DNA of 36,124 nucleotides from Bacteroidaceae bacterium (GTDB lineage Bacteria; Bacteroidota; Bacteroidia; Bacteroidales; Bacteroidaceae). Each line of letters starts with the position of its first letter. Within the stretch, counting starts at the first letter, position 1. The notes under the pieces were generated by a model. It was not told the origin of the DNA. It made no database searches and worked only from the letters and a program-made list of their open reading frames with translations. Below, piece after piece: positions 8,778-18,276 of this stretch. A program made the translations under genes and the position numbers. The stretch spans positions 1-36,124 of the forward strand of contig JAIKZH010000070.1 of the NCBI GenBank assembly GCA_024682395.1. The letters are read 5' to 3'.

Positions 8778-10274
8778 ATGAATATATATAATATGTTTAG
8801 AATAAAAAGATTGACAAGTGCCTTTCTTGCTTGCTTATTGATGGAAGGAACTGTTGAAGTCAATGCACAGAAACAATTGAACCTCTCCGATGTGATAAAC
8901 ATCGCGCGTGAAAATTCTTTTAGTGCCCAATTAGCAAGATATAGTTATATGGCGAGTTATTGGACATATCGTTCGTTTAAGGCACAATTATTGCCTTCGA
9001 TGAATTTATCAGGTAGTTTGATGAATTATAACCGTTCGTTTGTTGAAGCTCGAAACTATGAAGACGGAAAGATTGCATATGTAGAGAATAACTCCTTATC
9101 AAATTCTTTGTCACTTTCGGTAGATCAAAATATCTTGGCAACAGGTGGTACAATCTCATTACAATCATATTTATATAGGTTGGATCAGTTTAATTATAAC
9201 TTAAAGACTTATAACTCACAGCCTGTAAGAATCAGTTATACACAACCGCTCAGAGCATATAACGATTTGAAATGGGAAAAGAAAACAGCTCCAATAGAAT
9301 ATACCATAGCACAAAAGAAATATCTTGAATCTATGGAAGACATCACTATAACAGCCACAAGTTTGTTTTTCTCTGTTCTATCAGCACAATCAAATTATCA
9401 GCAGAGTATAAAAAACTATGAAGACCGACAGGAACTCTATGAAATAGCAAAGAAACGTTTTGAGTTGGGTACTATTACAAAGAGTGACATCCTTCAGATG
9501 GAATTGTCTTTGTTGAACGAACAGGTAGCAGTAAACGACAATAAGATAGATTTGAACGATAGATTATATAGTCTGTTTTCATATCTGAGAATCACTGATT
9601 ATGAGGGAGTTGAATTAATTCCACCATATACTATTCCTGAAATATTTATGAATACTCAAGATGTTATGCAGAAAGCATTGGATAATACATCGTATTTACA
9701 TTCACAACAACTCTCGGTTCTTGAATCAGAAAAAAATCTGGCACGTGTAAAAGCCACAAAAGGATTGCAAGTGCGATTGAATAGTGAAATTGGTTTTACT
9801 CAAACAGGTAATGATTTTAAATCAGCATATTCTCGTTTAAAAGACAATGAGATTATCGGTGTCTCAGTTTCTATGCCAATATTCGACTGGGGTGTAAGCA
9901 AAGGTCGTGTGAAGATGGCAGAAGCACAAGTGGAGATAACTAAGACGAGGATCGAACAAGAACAGTTAGAATTTAATCAAACAATAAACCGAAAGGTAAT
10001 GCAATTCAACAGTCATTCTGTGCAATGTAAAAACGCTTTGAGAGCACAAGACATATCAGCAGAACGATATGAGATATCAAAGAAACGTTTTAGTTCGGGA
10101 GCAATCAGTGTTACCGATTTAAATACGGCCCAAAGTGAAATGGAAAATGCCAAATCTCAGTATCTGAATCATTTACGTACGTTCTGGACAGATTATTATG
10201 ATTTGGAGAAGATAACCTTATATGATTGGATTCTTAAAAGAGACATAAACGTAGATTTTGATAAAATTAAATAA
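8778..10274 (+). CDS. TolC-family outer-membrane efflux/secretion channel
   Basis: A 498-residue protein with a signal peptide probably cleaved after VNA (about residue 30). The rest has the TolC layout: two repeated long helical hairpin regions rich in Q, N and E, separated by beta segments. An AKKRFELGTITKSDIL motif in the first half is mirrored by SKKRFSSGAISVTDLN in the second; this internal repeat is characteristic of the family. TolC proteins trimerise to form the outer-membrane exit duct for RND, ABC or MFS pumps. The adaptor starts 27 bases downstream and two RND permeases follow, so a full tripartite machine is encoded. Confidence 0.9.
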   Translation: MNIYNMFRIKRLTSAFLACLLMEGTVEVNAQKQLNLSDVINIARENSFSAQLARYSYMASYWTYRSFKAQLLPSMNLSGSLMNYNRSFVEARNYEDGKIAYVENNSLSNSLSLSVDQNILATGGTISLQSYLYRLDQFNYNLKTYNSQPVRISYTQPLRAYNDLKWEKKTAPIEYTIAQKKYLESMEDITITATSLFFSVLSAQSNYQQSIKNYEDRQELYEIAKKRFELGTITKSDILQMELSLLNEQVAVNDNKIDLNDRLYSLFSYLRITDYEGVELIPPYTIPEIFMNTQDVMQKALDNTSYLHSQQLSVLESEKNLARVKATKGLQVRLNSEIGFTQTGNDFKSAYSRLKDNEIIGVSVSMPIFDWGVSKGRVKMAEAQVEITKTRIEQEQLEFNQTINRKVMQFNSHSVQCKNALRAQDISAERYEISKKRFSSGAISVTDLNTAQSEMENAKSQYLNHLRTFWTDYYDLEKITLYDWILKRDINVDFDKIK

Positions 10275-10301
10275 ATAACGCAGAAAATAATATAATTAGA
10301 T

Positions 10302-11393
10302 ATGAATCATAACGGATATAAAAGCCTGATGTTTATAGCATCATTGTCTTTATGCATGATTGCATGTAATAACAAAAAGGCTGAAGTGGAAATGGACATC
10401 CCAGAAGAGGAAGAGTCTTTTATATATGTAGATACCTTATCACTACATAAGTCGGTATTTAACAAACAATTAGTTTGTAACGGTAAATTAGCTGCCATAC
10501 AGAAATCTGATTTAAGAATGCCTCTTTCTGGTATTTTGAGAACAGTAAATGTCAAAGAAGGACAAATTGTCTCAAAGGGAACAGTGTTGGCTACCATTGA
10601 TGATCGCGACAAAGCATTGGATTTGGAACGCGCAAAAAGAGAAATGGAACGTGCCAGAGTGGAACTCCAAGATAAACTTATTGGTTTGGGATATAGTGGA
10701 ATAAACGATAATATCCCGGCAGATTTGCTTCACCGCGCAGAAGTGACTTCAGGCTATTATAGTGCCAAATACAGTTTGGAAAGTGCAACCAAAAACCTTG
10801 CTGATTGCAGACTGGTGGCTCCTTTCACTGGTAAGGTTGCCAATGTGGAGGGTAAACCTCATCAGAATGCAGACAAACTCTGTACTTTGATTGATGACAG
10901 CTATTTCGATGTTGAATTTAAGATATTGGAAGCAGAACTGTCAACAGTGAGAATCGGTACTGAGGTGAAAGTCAGTCCGTTTGTCGATGAAACAGTGGAA
11001 GTGTTCGGAACAGTAACAGAGATAAACCCTACAGTTGACGAGCATGGACTTATAAAAATCAATGCACGTGTGAAGAATACCTCAGACTTGTTAGTTGACG
11101 GAATGAACGTGAGAGTGATTGTGGAGAATTCTGTGGATGGCATGTATGTCGTTCCAAAAGATGCAGTTGTTGAGCGCGATGGCTATCATGTGGTATTCCT
11201 TTATCAAGACGGCAAGGCTGTATGGACCTATGTGGATATTTTATATAGTAACCTGACAAGTTTTGCCATAACAGGATGTGAGAAAAAAGAAACTCACCTG
11301 AACGACGGAGATATCGTAATAACATCCGGCAATTTGAATCTTGCCGATGATACGACAGTCAAACTGAAAAGTCCTGACTTCGCCGAAGAATAA
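10302..11393 (+). CDS. RND-type periplasmic adaptor lipoprotein (membrane fusion protein)
   Basis: A 363-residue protein with a signal segment and lipobox CMIAC (Cys22). It has the adaptor domain order: first half of the lipoyl domain (MPLSGILRTVNVKEGQ), a short helical hairpin, second lipoyl half (CRLVAPFTGKVANVEG), a beta-barrel, and a membrane-proximal domain ending near VVITSGNLNL. Adaptors of this type bridge inner-membrane RND pumps to TolC. The helical hairpin is short, as in many RND adaptors. One adaptor serves two permease genes here, so it probably joins a heteromeric pump. Confidence 0.88.
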   Translation: MNHNGYKSLMFIASLSLCMIACNNKKAEVEMDIPEEEESFIYVDTLSLHKSVFNKQLVCNGKLAAIQKSDLRMPLSGILRTVNVKEGQIVSKGTVLATIDDRDKALDLERAKREMERARVELQDKLIGLGYSGINDNIPADLLHRAEVTSGYYSAKYSLESATKNLADCRLVAPFTGKVANVEGKPHQNADKLCTLIDDSYFDVEFKILEAELSTVRIGTEVKVSPFVDETVEVFGTVTEINPTVDEHGLIKINARVKNTSDLLVDGMNVRVIVENSVDGMYVVPKDAVVERDGYHVVFLYQDGKAVWTYVDILYSNLTSFAITGCEKKETHLNDGDIVITSGNLNLADDTTVKLKSPDFAEE

Positions 11394-11429
11394 TGTCTTT
11401 GTAATAATCTGTGAACATCTGAATAATAT

Positions 11430-14400
11430 ATGTTACGTTCTTTAATACGACGTCCTATTGCAGTGACGATGTGTGTGATAGCACTGCTTGTGTTGGGTAT
11501 TATATCAACCAGATATATCCCAGTGTCATTGATGCCTAATATTGATATACCTCGAATAACGGTACAGATGAATGGTCCTGGTATGTCGGCTCAAGAAGTC
11601 GATAAAACACTGATTGGACCGATGGGACGCCAGTTGATGCAGGTGGGAGGACTCAAAGATATACGAAGTGAGTCAAAGATGGATGGTGGTAGTATTACCA
11701 TGACTTTCGAACCGGGTTCAAATATGAGTCTGCTTTTCATTGAGGTGAATGAGAAAGTGGACCGTGCCATGAATTACATGAGTGATGACGTGGAACGTCC
11801 TAAGGTGATGAAAGCCAGTGCGATGGATATACCAGCCATGTATCTTGATATAAAGTTAAAGAACCAGAAAAACAAAGAAACGGCACGAAATGCCGATGTT
11901 AAGTTTGCTCAACTCGGAAAATTTGCTCGCAATGTAGTAAGTCATAGAATTGAACAAATTCCGCAGACAGCAATGGTGGATGTGAGCGGAACCATCGGTA
12001 CGGAAATCATTTGTATTCCTAATAAAGAGAAGATGGCGGCTTTGGGTATCACTACATCTGATATTGAACGTGCCATTTCCGACAATAATATTACCTTAGG
12101 GGCTTTGAGTATTGTTGACGGAATATTCCGTTATAGTATTCATTTTGATTCTCAGATTCTCAACAAAGAAGATATAGAGAACATATATATCAATTATCAT
12201 GACCGTCTGCTTCAACTAAAAGAATTATGTAAGGTAGAGGAAGTGGTTTCTACACGTAACGGCTTAGTTCGTAACACCAACGACAATGCAGTTACTTTGG
12301 CTATAATTAAACAGAACGACGCACAAATGTCTGATCTACAAGAGAGTATGAGTACTCTTGTGGAACAATTGTCAGACGAGTATCCAGACATAGAATTTCA
12401 GTTGACTCGAGATCAAACACAGTTGTTGAGCTATTCTATCAATAATCTTGAAGGCAACCTAATTGTCGGTGCGATACTTGCTTGTGTGATTTTGTTCCTG
12501 TTTATGCGAAATTGGCGTTTGCCAATACTTATCATATTCACAGTGCCATTGTCGCTCATTCTTACCTTGATGAGTTTCTATTTATTGAACATATCTGTCA
12601 ATGTAATATCTCTTTCAGGTTTGATTCTTGGTGTGGGTATGATTGTAGATAATAGTATCATTGTGATTGATAACATAGTTCAGAAATGGACTGCAGGTGC
12701 GAAACTGACCGACTCGGTAGTTAAAGGAACAACCGAAGTGTTTGCACCGATGTTGAGTTCAGTGCTGACCACTTGTTCTGTGTTCATTCCGTTGATATTC
12801 CTCAGTGGTATAGCGGGTGCCTTGTTCTATGATCAGGCAATGGGTATTACCACCAGTTTGTTCTCATCTTTATTTGTAGCTTCTTTGGTTATACCAGTAT
12901 ATTTCTATGCTTTCTTCAAGAGAAAAAGAAATCGTGAGAATTGCACACTCGACGGATTTATAGATACTCGTTTATATAATTGGTATGAGAAGATTATGAA
13001 ACTCGTGATGCGGAATATCAAGAAGATTGTTATTGCTTTTTCCGTAATGATCGTGTTGATAATCATCATATTCCCATTTCTGAAAAAAGAACGAATGCCT
13101 GAAATTGAATATCAAGATGCTTTGGTATCAATTGACTGGAATGAGGGAATCTCTGCCGAGGAGAACGATATGCGAGTAATTTCACTGATGAATTTGGTGA
13201 AAGACCATATTGAGACAACAACCGCAATGGTTGGAAATCAGGAATTTATATTGTCTCACACGAAAGATATGACAGCTTCAGAAAGTGTTGTTTATATGAA
13301 ATGTCATTCAAATGATGATTTGTTGAAGGCTGAAGACATAATACAGAAATATCTGGATAAGAATTATCCTAAATGTAAAGTCGATTTTAGTGCTTCAGGT
13401 AATATCTACGACTTTATCTTCTCAAGCGATAAGGCAGACCTTGAAATTCATTTACAGACCAATGGTGGAGGACGTCCTCCAATCGCTAATTCAGTGGCGT
13501 TTGTGGATTCGTTGAAGAAACATATCCCAGGACTAAACGTACAGCCAATCACACGCGAAACACAGATCCAGTATGTGGCTGATGTTCAGCAGATGGCACA
13601 GTATAAAGTGGATTTCACTATGCTTTATGGACGTTTAAAGGAGTTGTTAAGCAAGAACCAGATTTATGAAATAAACAGCGGCGCTCAGTCTATACCAGTA
13701 TATGTGGGCGTAAATAGTAAGGAGGAACAAATTCTCTTATCTAATAGTTTGACTAATAGAGAGGGCGTAGAAATTCCTATATCATATTTGGTCGCACCAA
13801 AAAAGATATATACATATAAGCGTCTGTATTCGGGTATTGATGGTGATTACTGCCCTGTTATGATAAATGGTGATGATGATGTTGTAAACCAATGTATGGA
13901 GGTGGCAGAAAAAATAGCAGAGAAAGACAAAAATCTGTCAGTTTCGTTCTTCGGTGATTATTTCGATAGCCGAAGTATGATCAAGGAATTGGCAATCGTG
14001 TTTATCGTGGCAGTATTGCTTTTATATTTCATATTGGCAGCTCAGTTTGAGAGTATGGTACAACCGCTTATAATTCTATCCGAAATTGTGGTTGACGTGT
14101 TGTTCGTCCTACTTGTTCTTTGGATATTGGGCGTATCAATAAACCTCATGTCAATGATTGGTATAGTGGTCATGTGTGGTATCATTATCAATGACTCAAT
14201 CCTTAAGGTTGATACAATTAACCGCCTGAAACGAGGTGGAATGCCACTTATTAAGGCTATAATGGTTGCAGGTCATAGTCGTCTGAAACCAATAATCATG
14301 ACGTCTCTCACCACCATTCTCGCTTTGTTGCCATTCTTGCATAAAGGAGATATGGGAGCCGCCTTACAATTCCCATTGTCATTGACATTGATTGCAGGTA

Positions 14401-14480
14401 TGTTAATCGGAACATTAGTGAGTCTGTTCTTTGTTCCAATGGTTTATTATATCATCTATAGAAAGAGTAGCAAGAAATGA
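11430..14480 (+). CDS. RND efflux permease, first subunit
   Basis: A 1016-residue permease of the AcrB/HAE-like RND superfamily: TM1, a large periplasmic porter loop, TM2-TM6, a second large loop, and TM8-TM12. In TM4 the usual Asp-Asp proton-relay pair is Asp407-Asn408 (GMIVDNSIIVIDN). TM10 carries GIIINDSIL, with no lysine at the place of AcrB Lys940. These changes match divergent Bacteroidota RND proteins and suggest a relay with fewer charged residues. The last four bases, ATGA, are shared with the next gene, so the two permeases are translationally coupled and probably assemble together. The substrate cannot be read from the sequence. Confidence 0.88.
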   Translation: MLRSLIRRPIAVTMCVIALLVLGIISTRYIPVSLMPNIDIPRITVQMNGPGMSAQEVDKTLIGPMGRQLMQVGGLKDIRSESKMDGGSITMTFEPGSNMSLLFIEVNEKVDRAMNYMSDDVERPKVMKASAMDIPAMYLDIKLKNQKNKETARNADVKFAQLGKFARNVVSHRIEQIPQTAMVDVSGTIGTEIICIPNKEKMAALGITTSDIERAISDNNITLGALSIVDGIFRYSIHFDSQILNKEDIENIYINYHDRLLQLKELCKVEEVVSTRNGLVRNTNDNAVTLAIIKQNDAQMSDLQESMSTLVEQLSDEYPDIEFQLTRDQTQLLSYSINNLEGNLIVGAILACVILFLFMRNWRLPILIIFTVPLSLILTLMSFYLLNISVNVISLSGLILGVGMIVDNSIIVIDNIVQKWTAGAKLTDSVVKGTTEVFAPMLSSVLTTCSVFIPLIFLSGIAGALFYDQAMGITTSLFSSLFVASLVIPVYFYAFFKRKRNRENCTLDGFIDTRLYNWYEKIMKLVMRNIKKIVIAFSVMIVLIIIIFPFLKKERMPEIEYQDALVSIDWNEGISAEENDMRVISLMNLVKDHIETTTAMVGNQEFILSHTKDMTASESVVYMKCHSNDDLLKAEDIIQKYLDKNYPKCKVDFSASGNIYDFIFSSDKADLEIHLQTNGGGRPPIANSVAFVDSLKKHIPGLNVQPITRETQIQYVADVQQMAQYKVDFTMLYGRLKELLSKNQIYEINSGAQSIPVYVGVNSKEEQILLSNSLTNREGVEIPISYLVAPKKIYTYKRLYSGIDGDYCPVMINGDDDVVNQCMEVAEKIAEKDKNLSVSFFGDYFDSRSMIKELAIVFIVAVLLLYFILAAQFESMVQPLIILSEIVVDVLFVLLVLWILGVSINLMSMIGIVVMCGIIINDSILKVDTINRLKRGGMPLIKAIMVAGHSRLKPIIMTSLTTILALLPFLHKGDMGAALQFPLSLTLIAGMLIGTLVSLFFVPMVYYIIYRKSSKK

Positions 14481-17400
14481 AGTCGAATTTTACAGCTATA
14501 TTGACTCTCTGTGTGCTGATGATTATCGGTGCTGCATTAATCCCAAAGATTGATGTATCGAATGAACCACGACCAGAACAGGGAAAGACTTTAAATATCA
14601 GATTCGATTGGCCTGGTGCTAATGCTAAGGTTGTAGAACAAAATGCAACGTCAAGAATAGAAGGTCTTGTAGCATCGGTGGCAGGTGTGGATAATGTGTC
14701 TTCCATTTCGCGTTTTGGTGGAGGTGAAGTTACTGTCGTGTTGAAGAAAGAGGCCGATGTCTCGTCTGTTAAGTTCGAGATTGCTTCACTTATCAAAAAT
14801 ACATATAAGAAACTGCCCCAAAAGGTTACATATCCATTCTTGTCGGGTGGTGAAGTGGTGAGGTCTGAAAGTTTCAAAGATAAGGCTGATAGGGTGCTTG
14901 AATATCAGATCAATGCCAACAAAGACAATGAACAGATATTAGAATATGTAAAAACTCATGTAAAACCTGTAATTGAGAAATTAGATGGTGTACATGATGT
15001 CTATTTACGTGGTGGCACAAGTAAATATATTGAGATAAGTTATGATCCAAATAAAGTAATCAGTTGTGGTATCACACCAAACGATGTTGCCAACGCAATA
15101 CAATCATATTTAGGTACTGAATGTTTTGTAGGTGACGTAATTACACGCAATAAGAGAGGCGACAAAATAAGACGTTCGCTGTATCTTGCTACATCGAAAG
15201 AAGGCAAACGACTTGAAGACATGCCTATCAAAACGGTTGATAATAGTGTGATTAGCCTAAATAATCTTGCTACATTCGAATATAAACATGAATTGCCTGA
15301 GAGCTATTACCGTGTGAATGGTATGAACACCATTTATCTCACAGTCAATCGAGAGCCCGATGCAAACATGATGAATACCTCTTCAAGGGTTAAGGAAGCT
15401 GTTGAGAAAATAAATGCAGATAAAAAGAACGGACTATTCATGTCGGTTGTGTATGATGAAGTGGAGGTGAAGATGAAAGACCTTACAGAGTTAGTGTGGC
15501 AGAGTCTTATTTCGTTGGCAATATTACTTGTATTTGTTTGGCTAACAAAACGAGAATGGAAATATCTGGTTATCATCTCGGTAACACTTATGGCAAACAT
15601 TCTGTTGGCTGTGATTGCATATTGGTTCTTCGATATTCGATTGCATCCATATTCTCTTGCCGGTATTACTGTTTCATTAGGATTGATTATCGATGCATCA
15701 ATCGTTATGACCGACCATTACAGCTATTATCGTAACAGAAAGTCGGCGTTGGCAATTACAGCTGCGTTGTTGACAACGGTGGGGGCTTTGATCGTTATAT
15801 TCTTTATGCCAGAACAAGTGAAGCACGACTTGAAAGATTTTACGTGGGTTGTAATAATAAATCTTACATTAGCTCTTCTTGTTGCGATATTCTTCGTGCC
15901 TGCATTGGTTGATTCGTTGGGTTATAATAGTAAGAATATATCACGCATTCCACGCAAACGTATGACAATGGGGTGGAAACGTTTCTATTCAGGTTATGTT
16001 AGGTTTACACAGCGTTTTAAGTGGATCTATATTATTCTTCTAATCATGGCTTTCGGTATTCCTTTTCACGCATTGCCTGATAAGGTAGGTGCTGAAGCGA
16101 ATCCTTATGTTCAGAATGTTGAAACCAAATGGTATGAGGATTTATATAATAACACCCTGGGAAGCAGATTCTTCCAAATGACCTTAAAAGGACCGTTGTC
16201 GAACATTTTCGGTGGTTCAATGCGATTGTTTGCAAACTCGCTCAACGGAGAGAATCGTTATAAACGTCCAGACGACAAGATTTTGTATATCAGAGCCCAG
16301 ATGCCATTGGGAGGCACAGCAGCCGAACTTAACGAAAAGGTTGAGATATTGGAACAATTCTTGTCGAAATTCAAGGAAATTAAACGTTTCGAGACTCAAG
16401 TGAGTCAGTGGGGCGCATATATCCAAGTGGAATTTACCGATGAGGCCAAAAACACAGGATTCCCTTATATTCTTGAACGCAAAGTCATTGGAAAAGTCAT
16501 AACTATCGGTGGAGCTGATTGGATGACGTACGGAATCAGTGAACGTGGATTCAGTAACTCCCTAAATCTTTCTCATCGTCAGAACCATATAAAGATCGCA
16601 GGATATGATTATGACCGCCTGTATCGTTATGCAGAGGATATTGTTAAGAAGTTGCGTAAGAATAATCGTGTTCAGGATATCGTAATAAAGGTTCCTGATG
16701 AGAGTAGTTATTATGGTGATAGTGATGAGAATGATGAGTTTTTCATGCAGTATGACCGTGAAAAACTGGCTTTATATAATGTAAGTCTTCCGTATGTGTA
16801 TTATTCACTTCAAGGACTTCTGTCAAGTCATGATATCGGACGTTATGAAGATGAGAATATGTCGGCAAATGTAAAGTTGTCATCTGTGATGAATAATAAA
16901 TTTGATTTGTGGCAACTTCAGAACTCATATATCAAAGTAGGCGATACAGATATGCATCTGTCTAATTTCATGGATATATCACGACGTGTTGCAAACAATA
17001 AGATACCAAAGAAGAATCAAGAATATATATTATCTGTCGAATTTAATATATTAGGTTCATATACGTATATTAATAATTACATGCAGGAAATAACTCAGGA
17101 ACTCAATGCCAAGTTCCCAGTTGGTTTCCGCTGCTTAGAGGATCATTATTGGGGACGCAATGACGAGAGCACTCAGTATTGGTTGATTCTACTTGTAGTA
17201 ACGATAATATTCTTCTTATGTGCTATATTGTTTGAATCATTGAGATTGCCGCTCGTAATCATTGTCAATATTCCTATATCCCTTATTGGTACTTTCCTTG
17301 TGTTCTATTTCACTGGGGTTGAGTTTGGTAGCGGTGGATTTGCTTCATTGGTGTTACTATGTGGTTTGGTGGTGAACTCAGGTATTTATATTTTAAATGA

Positions 17401-17752
17401 ATATCGTAACATGTGTAATGCTGCAGAGAAGAAAGGGTTAGATATTGATAAACGTAGATTATACGTAAAGGCATATAATCATAAGATTGTGCCTGTATTC
17501 CTCACAACCATATCTACAATGATGGGATTGCTGCCATTCTTGATGTATGCCGAACATCAGAAGTTCTGGTTCTCGTTTGCTGTGGGCTCACTTGGCGGTT
17601 TGCTGTTCTCAATCATCTCGTTGGTATTCGTAATGCCTATATTTATGAAACTGCGTCTTGATTTTGTCCCAACAGTAAAAGGTAAACGTGGTATCAAAAT
17701 GCCTAAGATTATGAAGAAAATCATAAAAAGAAAAGAAAAAAATGAAAGTTGA
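14477..17752 (+). CDS. RND efflux permease, second subunit
   Basis: A 1091-residue RND permease, paralogous to but clearly different from the first. TM4 reads GLIIDASIVMTDH, with Asp406 kept and alanine at the second acidic position. TM10 reads CGLVVNSGIYILNEYRN, again without the relay lysine. It begins within the ATGA overlap and its start MKSNFTAILTLCV leads straight into TM1, so the start is well supported. Two permeases with one adaptor recall MdtABC, where the two subunits form mixed trimers and play unequal roles. The C-terminus ends in a lysine-rich cytoplasmic tail. Export of peptides or modified lipoproteins is a context-based guess. Confidence 0.87.
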   Translation: MKSNFTAILTLCVLMIIGAALIPKIDVSNEPRPEQGKTLNIRFDWPGANAKVVEQNATSRIEGLVASVAGVDNVSSISRFGGGEVTVVLKKEADVSSVKFEIASLIKNTYKKLPQKVTYPFLSGGEVVRSESFKDKADRVLEYQINANKDNEQILEYVKTHVKPVIEKLDGVHDVYLRGGTSKYIEISYDPNKVISCGITPNDVANAIQSYLGTECFVGDVITRNKRGDKIRRSLYLATSKEGKRLEDMPIKTVDNSVISLNNLATFEYKHELPESYYRVNGMNTIYLTVNREPDANMMNTSSRVKEAVEKINADKKNGLFMSVVYDEVEVKMKDLTELVWQSLISLAILLVFVWLTKREWKYLVIISVTLMANILLAVIAYWFFDIRLHPYSLAGITVSLGLIIDASIVMTDHYSYYRNRKSALAITAALLTTVGALIVIFFMPEQVKHDLKDFTWVVIINLTLALLVAIFFVPALVDSLGYNSKNISRIPRKRMTMGWKRFYSGYVRFTQRFKWIYIILLIMAFGIPFHALPDKVGAEANPYVQNVETKWYEDLYNNTLGSRFFQMTLKGPLSNIFGGSMRLFANSLNGENRYKRPDDKILYIRAQMPLGGTAAELNEKVEILEQFLSKFKEIKRFETQVSQWGAYIQVEFTDEAKNTGFPYILERKVIGKVITIGGADWMTYGISERGFSNSLNLSHRQNHIKIAGYDYDRLYRYAEDIVKKLRKNNRVQDIVIKVPDESSYYGDSDENDEFFMQYDREKLALYNVSLPYVYYSLQGLLSSHDIGRYEDENMSANVKLSSVMNNKFDLWQLQNSYIKVGDTDMHLSNFMDISRRVANNKIPKKNQEYILSVEFNILGSYTYINNYMQEITQELNAKFPVGFRCLEDHYWGRNDESTQYWLILLVVTIIFFLCAILFESLRLPLVIIVNIPISLIGTFLVFYFTGVEFGSGGFASLVLLCGLVVNSGIYILNEYRNMCNAAEKKGLDIDKRRLYVKAYNHKIVPVFLTTISTMMGLLPFLMYAEHQKFWFSFAVGSLGGLLFSIISLVFVMPIFMKLRLDFVPTVKGKRGIKMPKIMKKIIKRKEKNES

Positions 17753-17853
17753 AAATCAGGTGGCTGAGCCACAAGAGAATTGACAATTATTGCATATGCT
17801 ATGGTTTTGACATATCAAGATATGTTAGGGTTATAACTTCGTTAGAAATCTAA

Positions 17854-18258
17854 TCCTCACCTCAACATAATTTTAAATGGGATATTTCTTCAAAAGGAAA
17901 AGTAGTATTTGCATATAAGTATTATCATAAGTTTATGATATGTGACCTCTCTGCTGATGCTAAGATTGAGAATAAAAATATCTTCCTTGAGCCAAATCAA
18001 ACACCACAAGATAGTAAGTGCTATTACACAGATATAGCATGTAGTTCAGATTATTTCATTCTTCTTTCTTTGGCAGATGTAGATGTAAAAGATATAAGTA
18101 ATGCGAAATCAAAAATCGAAATATATGATTATGATGGAAATCCATTAAATCAACTGACTTTTAATGGATTATATCTACATATGGCATGGAACGACTCAGA
18201 AAAACGCTTATATTTAGTGCCATTAGATGGTGGTGTCATTAATTATCTGCAGTTATAA
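17854..18258 (+). pseudogene. Remnant of a BF3164-type propeller lipoprotein (5' part missing)
   Basis: The frame is open from 17854, just after a TAA, to 18258; the first ATG at 17935 lies inside the conserved part. The translation WDISSKGKVVFAYKYYHKF, then a two-strand CSSDYFILLSL blade, YDYDGNPLNQLTF and a final WNDSEKRLYLV blade match the last two blades of BF3164-family (TolB-like) propeller lipoproteins. There is no signal sequence and only about a third of the usual length. It is probably the decayed remainder of a gene lost downstream of the RND operon. A short expressed protein starting at 17935 cannot be excluded. Confidence 0.6.
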
Positions 18259-18276
18259 TCCCCACCATCTAAAGTC

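Noticed and set aside
17763..17775. GTGGCTGAGCCAC after the second RND gene as a terminator
   Set aside because: The stem is only four to six pairs with almost no loop and no T-run follows.
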